The notes under the pieces are model-generated. The model was not told where the DNA came from and did no database searches. It was given only the letters and a program-made list of their open reading frames with translations. A program made the translations under genes and the position numbers. From Candidatus Zhuqueibacterota bacterium 4484_87 (lineage in GTDB: Bacteria; Zhuqueibacterota; Zhuqueibacteria; Thermofontimicrobiales; Thermofontimicrobiaceae): 6,880 bases of DNA. This document shows positions 1 to 5,563 of this stretch, piece after piece. The stretch's first letter is position 1; every line of letters begins with the position of its first letter. Where the stretch lies: positions 1 to 6,880 of the forward strand of contig NATN01000161.1 in the NCBI GenBank assembly GCA_002085355.1, written 5' to 3'.

Positions 1-42
1 TGGGCTCTGTGAACTCTATGCCTCCTCCGCGCGCTCTGTGGT
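1..42. repeat. Degenerate CTCTGTG-type intergenic repeat
   Basis: The stretch holds CTCTGTGAA, CTCTATGC and CGCTCTGTGG in tandem, an 8-10 nt spaced array of a CTCTGTG-like unit. The same unit recurs in the same orientation at 6831-6856 and inverted at 6543-6564. Repeats of this kind (tandem ACACAGAG/CTCTGTG words) are common in intergenic DNA of many environmental bacteria. This copy is more degraded than those at the right end and may continue left of the window. Confidence 0.6.
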
Positions 43-74
43 TTCCAAAAAATCGTACTGTTCGACTGCCGAGA

Positions 75-94
75 GGAATGCATATATGCATTCC
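75..94. repeat. Perfect 20-bp palindrome
   Basis: GGAATGCATATATGCATTCC equals its own reverse complement. With one bulged base the pairing extends into the flanking AG and CT. There is no T-run next to it, so it is not an intrinsic terminator. It could be an operator for a dimeric regulator or a dispersed palindromic repeat. It lies in non-coding DNA close to the CTCTGTG-type repeat, which favours the second reading. Confidence 0.6.
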
Positions 95-160
95 CTACAG
101 CGTTATGTGATTTCAACCCGGCCACCGCAGATCATCCAGTTCGAATAACAAAAAAATCTC

Positions 161-189
161 TTGATTTTTTATCCAAAATTGAATATATT
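161..189 (+). promoter_or_regulatory. Candidate sigma-70-type promoter
   Basis: TTGATT at 161-166 and TATATT at 184-189 are separated by exactly 17 nt. This matches the TTGACA and TATAAT consensus at four and five positions. The predicted start of transcription is near 196. The DNA here is very AT-rich, so a chance match is possible. It would drive either a short RNA ending at the terminator at 263-293 or, by read-through, the small acidic gene at 331. Confidence 0.4.
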
Positions 190-262
190 ATTTTTAGAAA
201 AGTTAGCTCTGGTAATTGAACATTAGTCATTGGTGAAAATAGAGTTGTTATTTATATCAATT

Positions 263-293
263 TCCGCTTTCAATTTGGGGCGGATATTTTTTT
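263..293 (+). terminator. Candidate intrinsic terminator or attenuator
   Basis: TCCGC (263-267) pairs with GCGGA (280-284), and three T-G wobbles extend the stem inward. TAT and a run of seven T in total follow (287-293). It sits 37 nt before the start codon of the small acidic gene, so it either ends a transcript begun upstream (promoter candidate at 161-189) or attenuates that gene. No complete upstream coding gene lies in the window that it could serve. Confidence 0.5.
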
Positions 294-330
294 ATCATTA
301 TGAGACGAGAATTTTCAGAAGGCAGAAACG

Positions 331-616
331 ATGATCGATTATGACGAAAATTATAAAATTTCAGAAGAATTGATGAATATTTCCGAACGCATGGTTGCAT
401 TGTTGGATCAGGAAAACACGGACGGAGAAAGTTGGGATTATTATTGCAATGGTCAGGTTATCAAACCAGCAGTTTTTCGCAATAAAATTACCGGCACTGT
501 TCGGGAGGTCGTGGACGAATTTGATATTCAGATCATCGCCGACGGCAGCCAGATTTCTCAAGCGACGCTATGAAGATGAGTTCGAAGTTGATGAAGATAT
601 TGATGATCTGTTTTGA
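331..616 (+). CDS. Small acidic hypothetical protein, apparent frameshift near the 3' end
   Basis: I do not recognise this family. The first frame starts at ATG 331, preceded by AGAAGG (317-322) at a good distance, and runs 80 codons to TGA at 571-573. It is rich in Asp and Glu (MIDYDENYKISEELMN at the start). Downstream of about 550 the +1 frame carries a strongly coding-like acidic tail, RRYEDEFEVDEDIDDLF, ending at TGA 614-616; the first frame there is full of TGA codons. The natural product was therefore probably about 94 residues, joined by a one-base frame change between roughly 545 and 573. This may be a sequencing error, a real disabling indel, or, less likely, programmed frameshifting at the CTA-TGA stop. 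No membrane segment, signal peptide or catalytic motif is visible. An inverted repeat follows 4 nt after the stop. It appears to stand alone, with the lytic transglycosylase 246 nt downstream. Confidence 0.55.
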
Positions 617-620
617 TACG

Positions 621-646
621 CAAATTTCATTTTGAAATGAAATTTG
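621..646. repeat. AT-rich inverted repeat with 12-bp arms after the small gene
   Basis: CAAATTTCATTT (621-632) and AAATGAAATTTG (635-646) are perfect complements separated by TG. It begins 4 nt after the stop at 614-616, the usual place for a transcript end, but no long T-run follows and the stem has few GC pairs. It may be a weak terminator or an RNA-stabilising 3' hairpin. A factor-binding palindrome is the alternative. Confidence 0.5.
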
Positions 647-694
647 TTGCAGTGTATGGGCGATGTGGCAGCAGTTGGCCCTTTTGTCGAATTA

Positions 695-711
695 TATGAC
701 GTAACATCATA
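695..711. promoter_or_regulatory. Possible operator palindrome
   Basis: TATGACGT and ACATCATA flank a single central A and pair at seven of eight positions. The site lies about 30 nt upstream of the candidate -35 box for the lytic transglycosylase gene, where an activator might bind. The motif is short and the assignment rests only on symmetry and position. Confidence 0.2.
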
Positions 712-739
712 AAAAACAAAATTGAATAAAGTCCGTTTT

Positions 740-768
740 TTGTATTTTCTTTTTAATCAAAATTTAAT
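740..768 (+). promoter_or_regulatory. Weak candidate promoter for the lytic transglycosylase gene
   Basis: TTGTAT (740-745) and TTTAAT (763-768) are spaced by 17 nt. The -35 match is poor (three of six) and the -10 match is five of six. It would give a leader of about 90 nt containing a GGAGG at 798-802 that has no start codon at a usable distance. This is the best-placed pair in the 617-862 gap. Confidence 0.25.
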
Positions 769-862
769 CATGGTATCTTTTTTGCTCTAATTAACACGGA
801 GGCATAAAAGGGCATCAAAAATAAATTGGCAGATAAAATTTTCCTAATTCCTAAAGGCGACG

Positions 863-2641
863 ATGAAGACAACACTGTTTTTGCTACGAAGTATGAACCG
901 CTGGCTCGTCCGAATCTGGGGTTTCAGCCTGTTAATGATGACTCCACTGCACGCGTCGGAGATAGATCAGGATTTGTTTCCGGTACCTGATGTTTTGCAA
1001 TCAAATGTCCGATTCTGGGTTTCCATTTACACGCTGTACGACAGCGACGAGATCGTCATTCATGACTCGGAAAATTTATCGATCATTTATGAAGTTATTG
1101 ACCTGAAAGAGGCGTTTCCCGAAGGCGGGATATCCGAAAAGATGAAGTGGAATTATGCTGATTCGGTCAAAGACAGATATTGTCAAATTTTGAAAAAATT
1201 AGCTGCTGCTGATACTTTAGACCCCGATACGCTACAGGCTCGAGAACGTTATGTTTACAATCTGTTTTATCAGAGTCCGTCGCCGGCGACGTTTTTGAGA
1301 GCAATCGACAACATCCGCGGGCAACAAGGCCTTCGCGATCAGTTTCGCGAGGGACTCATCCGTTCAGGCCGCTATGCCGCACACATCAACCGCATTTTTC
1401 GTGAATTCCATATTCCTCTTGAATTGGCAGCTTTGCCTTTCGTGGAATCTCTTTTTCAAGTGAAGTCCTATTCCAAAGTAGGCGCTGCAGGAATCTGGCA
1501 ATTTACGCGCCGCACCGGACGAAGATTTTTGAAAATAAATCGCACTGTGGATGAACGATTTGATCCCATCACTGCAACTGTTGCAGCGGCAAAATTGTTG
1601 AAAGAAAATTACGAAGCTCTCGGCGCCTGGCCTCTTGCCATCACTGCGTACAACCACGGCGTCCACGGCATGGAAAAGGCAATAAAAAAAGTCGGGTCGC
1701 GCGATATTAGTGAAATTATCAAAAAATACAGCAGTAAGTCTTTCAAGTTTGCGTCGCGGAATTTTTACGCTGAATTTTTAGCGGCTTTGGAGGTAAGCAG
1801 AAATTATCGCATTTATTTTGGCGAAATTGATTTCGAGCCGTCGATGCAATATGTGGAATATCGTTTACCCAAACATAGTTATCTCAAACAGGTTGCACAA
1901 GATTTAAATTTGCCGGTGGAAATTATTCACAAATTCAATCCGGCGTTGAGAAAGCGCGTCTTGCTTGCCAAGAGAAAAATACCCCGCGGGTACAAGTTGA
2001 AAATCCCTTATCGTGAAGATGGTCAATACGGCGTCGCGATGTCATTGATTTCAGGCCACGAAAGATTTGCATTGGGTGACGGCGCTCGGGCAATGGACTT
2101 GCAGGTTGCTGTCAAAAATATTTATGAGGAGGACGTCGCACAAAAAAATGCTCGCGAAATTAGCAGTGGAGAAACACTTCAGTCATTTACACCTGTAGAA
2201 AATTCTCAGGTGAACGATGCTGTTCATTACGGTTTTGTGAAAGTGAAACCAGGGGAAACGCTGGGGCATTTTGCGGACTGGCTCAAAATCCCGACACATG
2301 AATTGCGTCGCATCAACGGACTTTTTTTAGGCGATCCGATTCACGTGGATCAAAAGATCAAATTAGTTTTCAAAAATGTGAACAAGGAAGAATTTGATCG
2401 AAAGCGGATCGAATACCGCCAGGCGAAAGAAACGAATTTTTTCGCCCGCTATCAGGTAAAGGGTCTCAAAATGCATCGGGTCAAATATGGTGACAATATC
2501 TGGGATTTATGCAACAATAAATATAATGTCCCATACTGGCTGGTTGCCAAATATAACCCGGATCACTCATTGAATAAGCTCAAAATCGGAGATATGCTTA
2601 TTTTTCCGCTTATAGAAGTGAAAGAAGAGAGCAGCCAATAA
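863..2641 (+). CDS. mltD: MltD-like membrane-bound or periplasmic lytic transglycosylase with LysM repeats
   Basis: This 592-residue protein should cleave the MurNAc-GlcNAc bond of peptidoglycan, forming 1,6-anhydro ends, in the periplasm. Residues 1-31 form a signal peptide (basic start, hydrophobic GFSLLMM, LHA before the likely cut). There is no lipobox cysteine, unlike lipoprotein homologues. The SLT/goose-lysozyme-like domain spans about 165-290. Its catalytic Glu is E195 in LPFVES; GAAGIWQFT (208-215 region) and AYNHG (262-266) are the other family motifs. The last reads AYNAG in many relatives. Three LysM-like segments follow: a degenerate one at about 331-382, then clearer ones at 459-503 (VKVKPGETLGHFADWLKIP) and 538-586 (HRVKYGDNIWDL). 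The start at 863 has AAAGGCG a few bases upstream; Met11 is an alternative that keeps the signal peptide. It is longer than E. coli MltD (about 450 residues), because of a 130-residue N-terminal region and the extra LysM. The domain call is secure; assignment to MltD itself is by resemblance. Confidence 0.9.
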   Translation: MKTTLFLLRSMNRWLVRIWGFSLLMMTPLHASEIDQDLFPVPDVLQSNVRFWVSIYTLYDSDEIVIHDSENLSIIYEVIDLKEAFPEGGISEKMKWNYADSVKDRYCQILKKLAAADTLDPDTLQARERYVYNLFYQSPSPATFLRAIDNIRGQQGLRDQFREGLIRSGRYAAHINRIFREFHIPLELAALPFVESLFQVKSYSKVGAAGIWQFTRRTGRRFLKINRTVDERFDPITATVAAAKLLKENYEALGAWPLAITAYNHGVHGMEKAIKKVGSRDISEIIKKYSSKSFKFASRNFYAEFLAALEVSRNYRIYFGEIDFEPSMQYVEYRLPKHSYLKQVAQDLNLPVEIIHKFNPALRKRVLLAKRKIPRGYKLKIPYREDGQYGVAMSLISGHERFALGDGARAMDLQVAVKNIYEEDVAQKNAREISSGETLQSFTPVENSQVNDAVHYGFVKVKPGETLGHFADWLKIPTHELRRINGLFLGDPIHVDQKIKLVFKNVNKEEFDRKRIEYRQAKETNFFARYQVKGLKMHRVKYGDNIWDLCNNKYNVPYWLVAKYNPDHSLNKLKIGDMLIFPLIEVKEESSQ

Positions 2642-2912
2642 ATCACCATACATTTTTTATAGAAGAATTTCTCGTTGCTTGGTTAAATCGCATGTCTCTG
2701 AAATGCATAATAAAAAAACAATAATATTCAAGCTTGCCCACTCGATAGCGATAGGTTCGATGACTCTTCGGAAATTATTACCACCGCTGTCATCTTCTGA
2801 AAAATAGTCAATATTCTCAAAAGCGGAATTTTCCTGCAAATGTGACAAGCATCATATTGGTTATGAACAAAAATTTTATATTTGTAATTGAATAAATTTT
2901 ACCAAAAAAAGC
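2642..2912. other. Non-coding gap after the lytic transglycosylase gene, no defensible feature
   Basis: This AT-rich stretch has no GC-rich terminator hairpin after the stop at 2641. A 63-codon minus-strand frame (2848-2657, TTG start, no ribosome-binding site) is present but unconvincing. Near 2904-2930, CTTGC and GCAAG form a 5-bp stem which, read on the minus strand, is followed by C and seven T. That is a weak minus-strand terminator with no obvious gene to end. Confidence 0.4.
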
Positions 2913-2945
2913 TTGCTTTTCTGGCAAGAAAATGATATATATAAT
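2913..2945 (+). promoter_or_regulatory. Candidate promoter for the secreted protein gene
   Basis: TTGCTT (2913-2918) lies 17 nt before TATATA (2936-2941), and a perfect TATAAT occurs at 2940-2945 just beyond it, although with no -35 box at ideal spacing. If used, transcription would start near 2950 and leave a leader of almost 290 nt before the ATG at 3240. AT-richness makes this tentative. Confidence 0.3.
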
Positions 2946-3034
2946 AATTGAAAATATTTGCAATTCCTTGTTGTTCTGCGATTGCTGATAATTTCGTTTA
3001 TTGACTCCTGTGTACTACCTGATTTCCAGCCTTT

Positions 3035-3200
3035 TTATTCTGGCGATGGGAGTATTTAATCACGCCGAAAGGAGGTGGTGCGAGAAAGTTGGCAATGCAA
3101 AGATGAAATGCGGAATCAATTCCGGCGTAATCATCCGAATTGATGAGTTTGCATCCGAAACATTGCTGTACAGGGGGATACTTCCTGCGGAAATTCATTA
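3035..3200 (+). promoter_or_regulatory. Possible structured 5' leader of the secreted protein gene
   Basis: This part of the gap is visibly less AT-rich than its flanks and holds several hairpins. The clearest pairs ATCAATTCCGG (3115-3125, one bulged C) with CCGAATTGAT (3135-3144). A competing one pairs CGGAAT with ATTCCG at 3111-3124, so the two share bases. CAGG and CCTG near 3171-3187 can also pair. An AAAGGAGGTG sequence (3068-3077) resembles a strong ribosome-binding site but no start codon follows at the normal distance. I could not match it to a known riboswitch class. Short frames of 66 codons exist on both strands (3001-3201 plus, TTG start; 3198-2998 minus), neither with a ribosome-binding site. 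A degraded gene is the main alternative. Confidence 0.3.
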
Positions 3201-3228
3201 AATAAAGTTTACCAATTTAAAAAATTAT

Positions 3229-3233
3229 GGAGG
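3229..3233 (+). promoter_or_regulatory. Strong ribosome-binding site of the secreted protein gene
   Basis: GGAGG followed by TTTTTT and ATG gives an ideal 6-nt spacing. It is the best ribosome-binding site in the window and suggests efficient translation. It overlaps an ATG at 3227-3229, which is out of use if this site is occupied. Confidence 0.75.
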
Positions 3234-3239
3234 TTTTTT

Positions 3240-5132
3240 ATGACAAAGAAGCTAACAATTTTAATTGTCTTGTTGATCGCATTGCCGACGTTAGTTCTGG
3301 CGGTGACCAACGCTAAAGTGAATGGACAGAAAGAAATTACCATCACGCAGCTACCGGTTGATCTGGTCTTTACGTGCGATCTCGCTGCTGCTGGCAACAA
3401 AGTTGCTTTGGAATATTACATTGACATGGATAATGACGGCGTCATCGGCCCCATGGAAGAAATTGTAGAGTTTTTCTACTTGACCGACGGCATTGGCTGG
3501 ATTAAAGATCCGGCAGATTCTGACAATGATTTTGCCGGCGATGAAACAGGAGTTGATGGCAAGATTCTGACAACTTTTACCATTGATCCCGAAGAGGTGC
3601 TCCTTCCTACAGGTATGTCTGTAATCGTCCGTTTGATTGATGAAGATGGCAGTCAGGATTTCATTAAAATGCACATTCAGGTTCAGCCAAGGCCACCTTT
3701 CATTCAAGGAAAAGTAACTGACAAAACGTCGGGCTCGCCCATTCAAAACATTTTTGTTTTGATAAGTAATAATGATAATGATGACTCTTATTTTGGCGTT
3801 ACCGATCAAGATGGAAACTACAAGGTTTCCGTTACCAATGGAACTTACACCCTCGTGGCAGTCCAGTTCCCCTCAGTAAATTATCAGTCGTCTGATACGC
3901 TTACGGTGACTGTGAGTAACGATCAGAGCCAAACCGTTGATTTCCAGCTAAATGCTTTCGAGAGTACGGTTCATGGAAGTATCAAAAAAATGGATGGCAC
4001 ACCTGTTGCGGGAATTATGGTCTTTGCGCTTAGTACGGATCCGTCAAGTCCATTCGGCAGTTTCGCAACGTCTGATGCACAGGGAAATTACCAAATCGGC
4101 GTTTCACCGGGGCAGGTAATCGTCTCTCCCTCGCCTATGTTCAATATGCAAAACGAATATTGGCCTTCAGATCATTATATTGACCCCGAGGCAGATACTT
4201 TGATGGTGGTCAGCGGTCAGAATTATACGGCAGATTTTGTTTTCAAACCTTACCACTCATTTATCACAGGAAAATGTACAGTGGACGGCGAACCACTGCC
4301 GGATGTACAGATTACCGGTATGGCAATGGATATGACAACTTTTCAATTTCGCATGTACATGACAATCACGGATGCAAACGGAGAATTTAGTCTGGGTGTA
4401 TTCCCCGGCACGATTAGTACTCTTGTTGCCTACAAAGAAGGATTTGAAGTGACTTCACCAATGACAGGCAGCTACATGCAGATCAATGTCGCTCCCAATC
4501 AAACGGTGACCGGTAAAGATTTTCAGTTTCAGGCAGCGGGCGGCGTAACAGGTATTGCTGGAACAGTGACCTATTCGGACGGCTCCGGTGCCGGTAATGT
4601 GTATGTCGTTGCTGAAAATTATTTTGAAGAATCTCCCGAGGGATTTCTCATCACTTACACGGACGGCAGCGGAAATTATAGTTTTGAAAATATTCTGGAA
4701 GGTGACTATCACATGGGCGTCTATCTCTCCGGTTATTCATCAGATCCGGCGCAGAGAGAATTTTATCTGTCTGTCGGCGTGAATATCACAGGACAGGATT
4801 TTGTTCTTTCTCCGGGAACTGGTGTGGCGATGAAGGATAAACCTTTTCAGCCCACAACGATTCATTTATTCCAGAATTTCCCCAATCCGTTTAATCCGAC
4901 AACGGAGATTCGCTTTGAATTGCCGCAGCCGGAGAATGTAACTTTGTCAATTTTTAATGCATCAGGACAGTTGGTAAAAGTGTTGCAAAATGGCAGAGTG
5001 AATGCCGGCAGCCATGTGATTGAATGGGACGGCACAGACCAGTTTGGCAAAAAAGTTGTCAGCGGCATTTATTTCTATCAGTTGAAGACGGATAACTTGC
5101 AGCAGGTGAAACGCATGATCCTGACGAAGTAA
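3240..5132 (+). CDS. Secreted multi-domain protein with carboxypeptidase-regulatory-like repeats and C-terminal type IX sorting domain
   Basis: This 630-residue exported protein is probably cell-surface attached or released. A signal peptide (1-21, LTILIVLLIALPTLVLA) precedes an N-terminal domain to about 150. That domain carries a calcium-loop-like D62-M-D64-N-D66-G motif and many acidic residues. Four beta-rich repeats of 85-95 residues follow, at about 153-238, 244-337, 341-430 and 437-524. Each opens with a GxV/GxI strand and a G-x-P turn, has a central TD(x)xGNY or GEF stretch, and closes with a DFxL/DFxF strand. This is the pattern of carboxypeptidase regulatory-like (CarboxypepD_reg) domains. 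The C-terminus (542-630) starts FQNFPNPFNPTTEIRFELP, continues with YxYQLK-type strands and ends in KRMILTK, the sorting-domain type tied to PorSS/T9SS export. No catalytic domain is visible, so a binding, adhesive or structural role is inferred. GGAGG at 3229-3233, 6 nt before ATG, fixes the start. It is followed by its own terminator. Confidence 0.85.
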   Translation: MTKKLTILIVLLIALPTLVLAVTNAKVNGQKEITITQLPVDLVFTCDLAAAGNKVALEYYIDMDNDGVIGPMEEIVEFFYLTDGIGWIKDPADSDNDFAGDETGVDGKILTTFTIDPEEVLLPTGMSVIVRLIDEDGSQDFIKMHIQVQPRPPFIQGKVTDKTSGSPIQNIFVLISNNDNDDSYFGVTDQDGNYKVSVTNGTYTLVAVQFPSVNYQSSDTLTVTVSNDQSQTVDFQLNAFESTVHGSIKKMDGTPVAGIMVFALSTDPSSPFGSFATSDAQGNYQIGVSPGQVIVSPSPMFNMQNEYWPSDHYIDPEADTLMVVSGQNYTADFVFKPYHSFITGKCTVDGEPLPDVQITGMAMDMTTFQFRMYMTITDANGEFSLGVFPGTISTLVAYKEGFEVTSPMTGSYMQINVAPNQTVTGKDFQFQAAGGVTGIAGTVTYSDGSGAGNVYVVAENYFEESPEGFLITYTDGSGNYSFENILEGDYHMGVYLSGYSSDPAQREFYLSVGVNITGQDFVLSPGTGVAMKDKPFQPTTIHLFQNFPNPFNPTTEIRFELPQPENVTLSIFNASGQLVKVLQNGRVNAGSHVIEWDGTDQFGKKVVSGIYFYQLKTDNLQQVKRMILTK

Positions 5133-5152
5133 TTCCACAAAATAAAGATGTT

Positions 5153-5190
5153 AAAAAAGTGGCGCTGATTTAATTCGACGCCACTTTTTT
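5153..5190. terminator. Bidirectional intrinsic terminator between convergent genes
   Basis: AAAAAAGTGGCG (5153-5164) and CGCCACTTTTTT (5179-5190) are perfect 12-bp complements around a 14-nt loop. The plus strand ends in eight T (5185-5192) and the minus strand in six T. It serves the secreted protein gene (stop 5132) and the minus-strand STAS gene. The STAS stop codon at 5191-5193 abuts the stem and lies partly within the T-run. Confidence 0.9.
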
Positions 5191-5535
5191 TTATTTATTT
5201 TTTTTCTTCTCGTCGATTGTCAAATAGGTGTAAGCATTAAATGAATTAATGGTATGATTTGCAGCTTCGGATACATTGATGAGCTTGATATCCCCGTTGC
5301 GGGAGCGAACTTTTGCTGTCGCTTCGATGATAGTCGCGATGAAATGATAGTTCGGCTCGCTGATTCCTTTCATGTCAAGAATAATTTTGTACAGCTTGTT
5401 TTTGAAACATTTGCCAAAAGCCGCAGCCAAATAAGTGTGCGCGATGTCCGACGGCGGATCTTCGCTGAACATAATTTTGATAATATCGTTTTTCTCACCG
5501 ATGCGGCGAAGCACTATTTTGTGTTTTTCTGCCAT
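5191..5535 (-). CDS. STAS-domain protein, anti-sigma antagonist-like, without the usual phospho-serine
   Basis: The 114-residue protein fills a single STAS fold: an N-terminal strand (KIVLRRIGEKNDIIKIMF), then KIILDMKGI (50-58), the helix region, and NGDIKLINVSEAANHTI (80-96). In SpoIIAA-type antagonists the segment after D-L-S-G-V reads xxIDSSG, with the serine phosphorylated by an anti-sigma kinase. Here the aligned stretch is SEPNYHF, with Asn62-Tyr63 in place of Asp-Ser. Classical phospho-switching is therefore unlikely, and the protein may act by constitutive binding or another signal. The start at 5535 is chosen because AAAAGGA lies 5 nt upstream; an in-frame upstream extension to 5592 would overlap the preceding gene and has no such site. 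It follows the prenyltransferase gene by 28 nt and is probably co-transcribed. No sigma factor or kinase gene is in view. Confidence 0.7.
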   Translation of the reverse strand: MAEKHKIVLRRIGEKNDIIKIMFSEDPPSDIAHTYLAAAFGKCFKNKLYKIILDMKGISEPNYHFIATIIEATAKVRSRNGDIKLINVSEAANHTINSFNAYTYLTIDEKKKNK

Positions 5536-5563
5536 GTTTTTCCTTTTGAAATTAGCCCATGGA

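Noticed and set aside
2657..2848. 63-codon minus-strand frame with a TTG start after the lytic transglycosylase gene
   Set aside because: No ribosome-binding site, no recognisable motif and AT-rich surroundings; open by chance is the simpler view. A homologue in related genomes would reverse this.
3061..3190. Match to known riboswitches (cyclic-di-GMP, cobalamin, TPP and others)
   Set aside because: Short resemblances such as CGAAAGG are present, but the ordered conserved cores of these classes are not.
3001..3201. 66-codon plus-strand frame with a hydrophobic start, and the antisense 66-codon frame at 3198-2998
   Set aside because: The plus frame needs a TTG start and neither has a ribosome-binding site. 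They overlap almost exactly and neither resembles a known protein, so I treat the region as a leader.
3351..3809. 152-codon minus-strand open frame inside the secreted protein gene
   Set aside because: It lies antisense to clear domain-bearing coding sequence and has no recognisable motif or ribosome-binding site.
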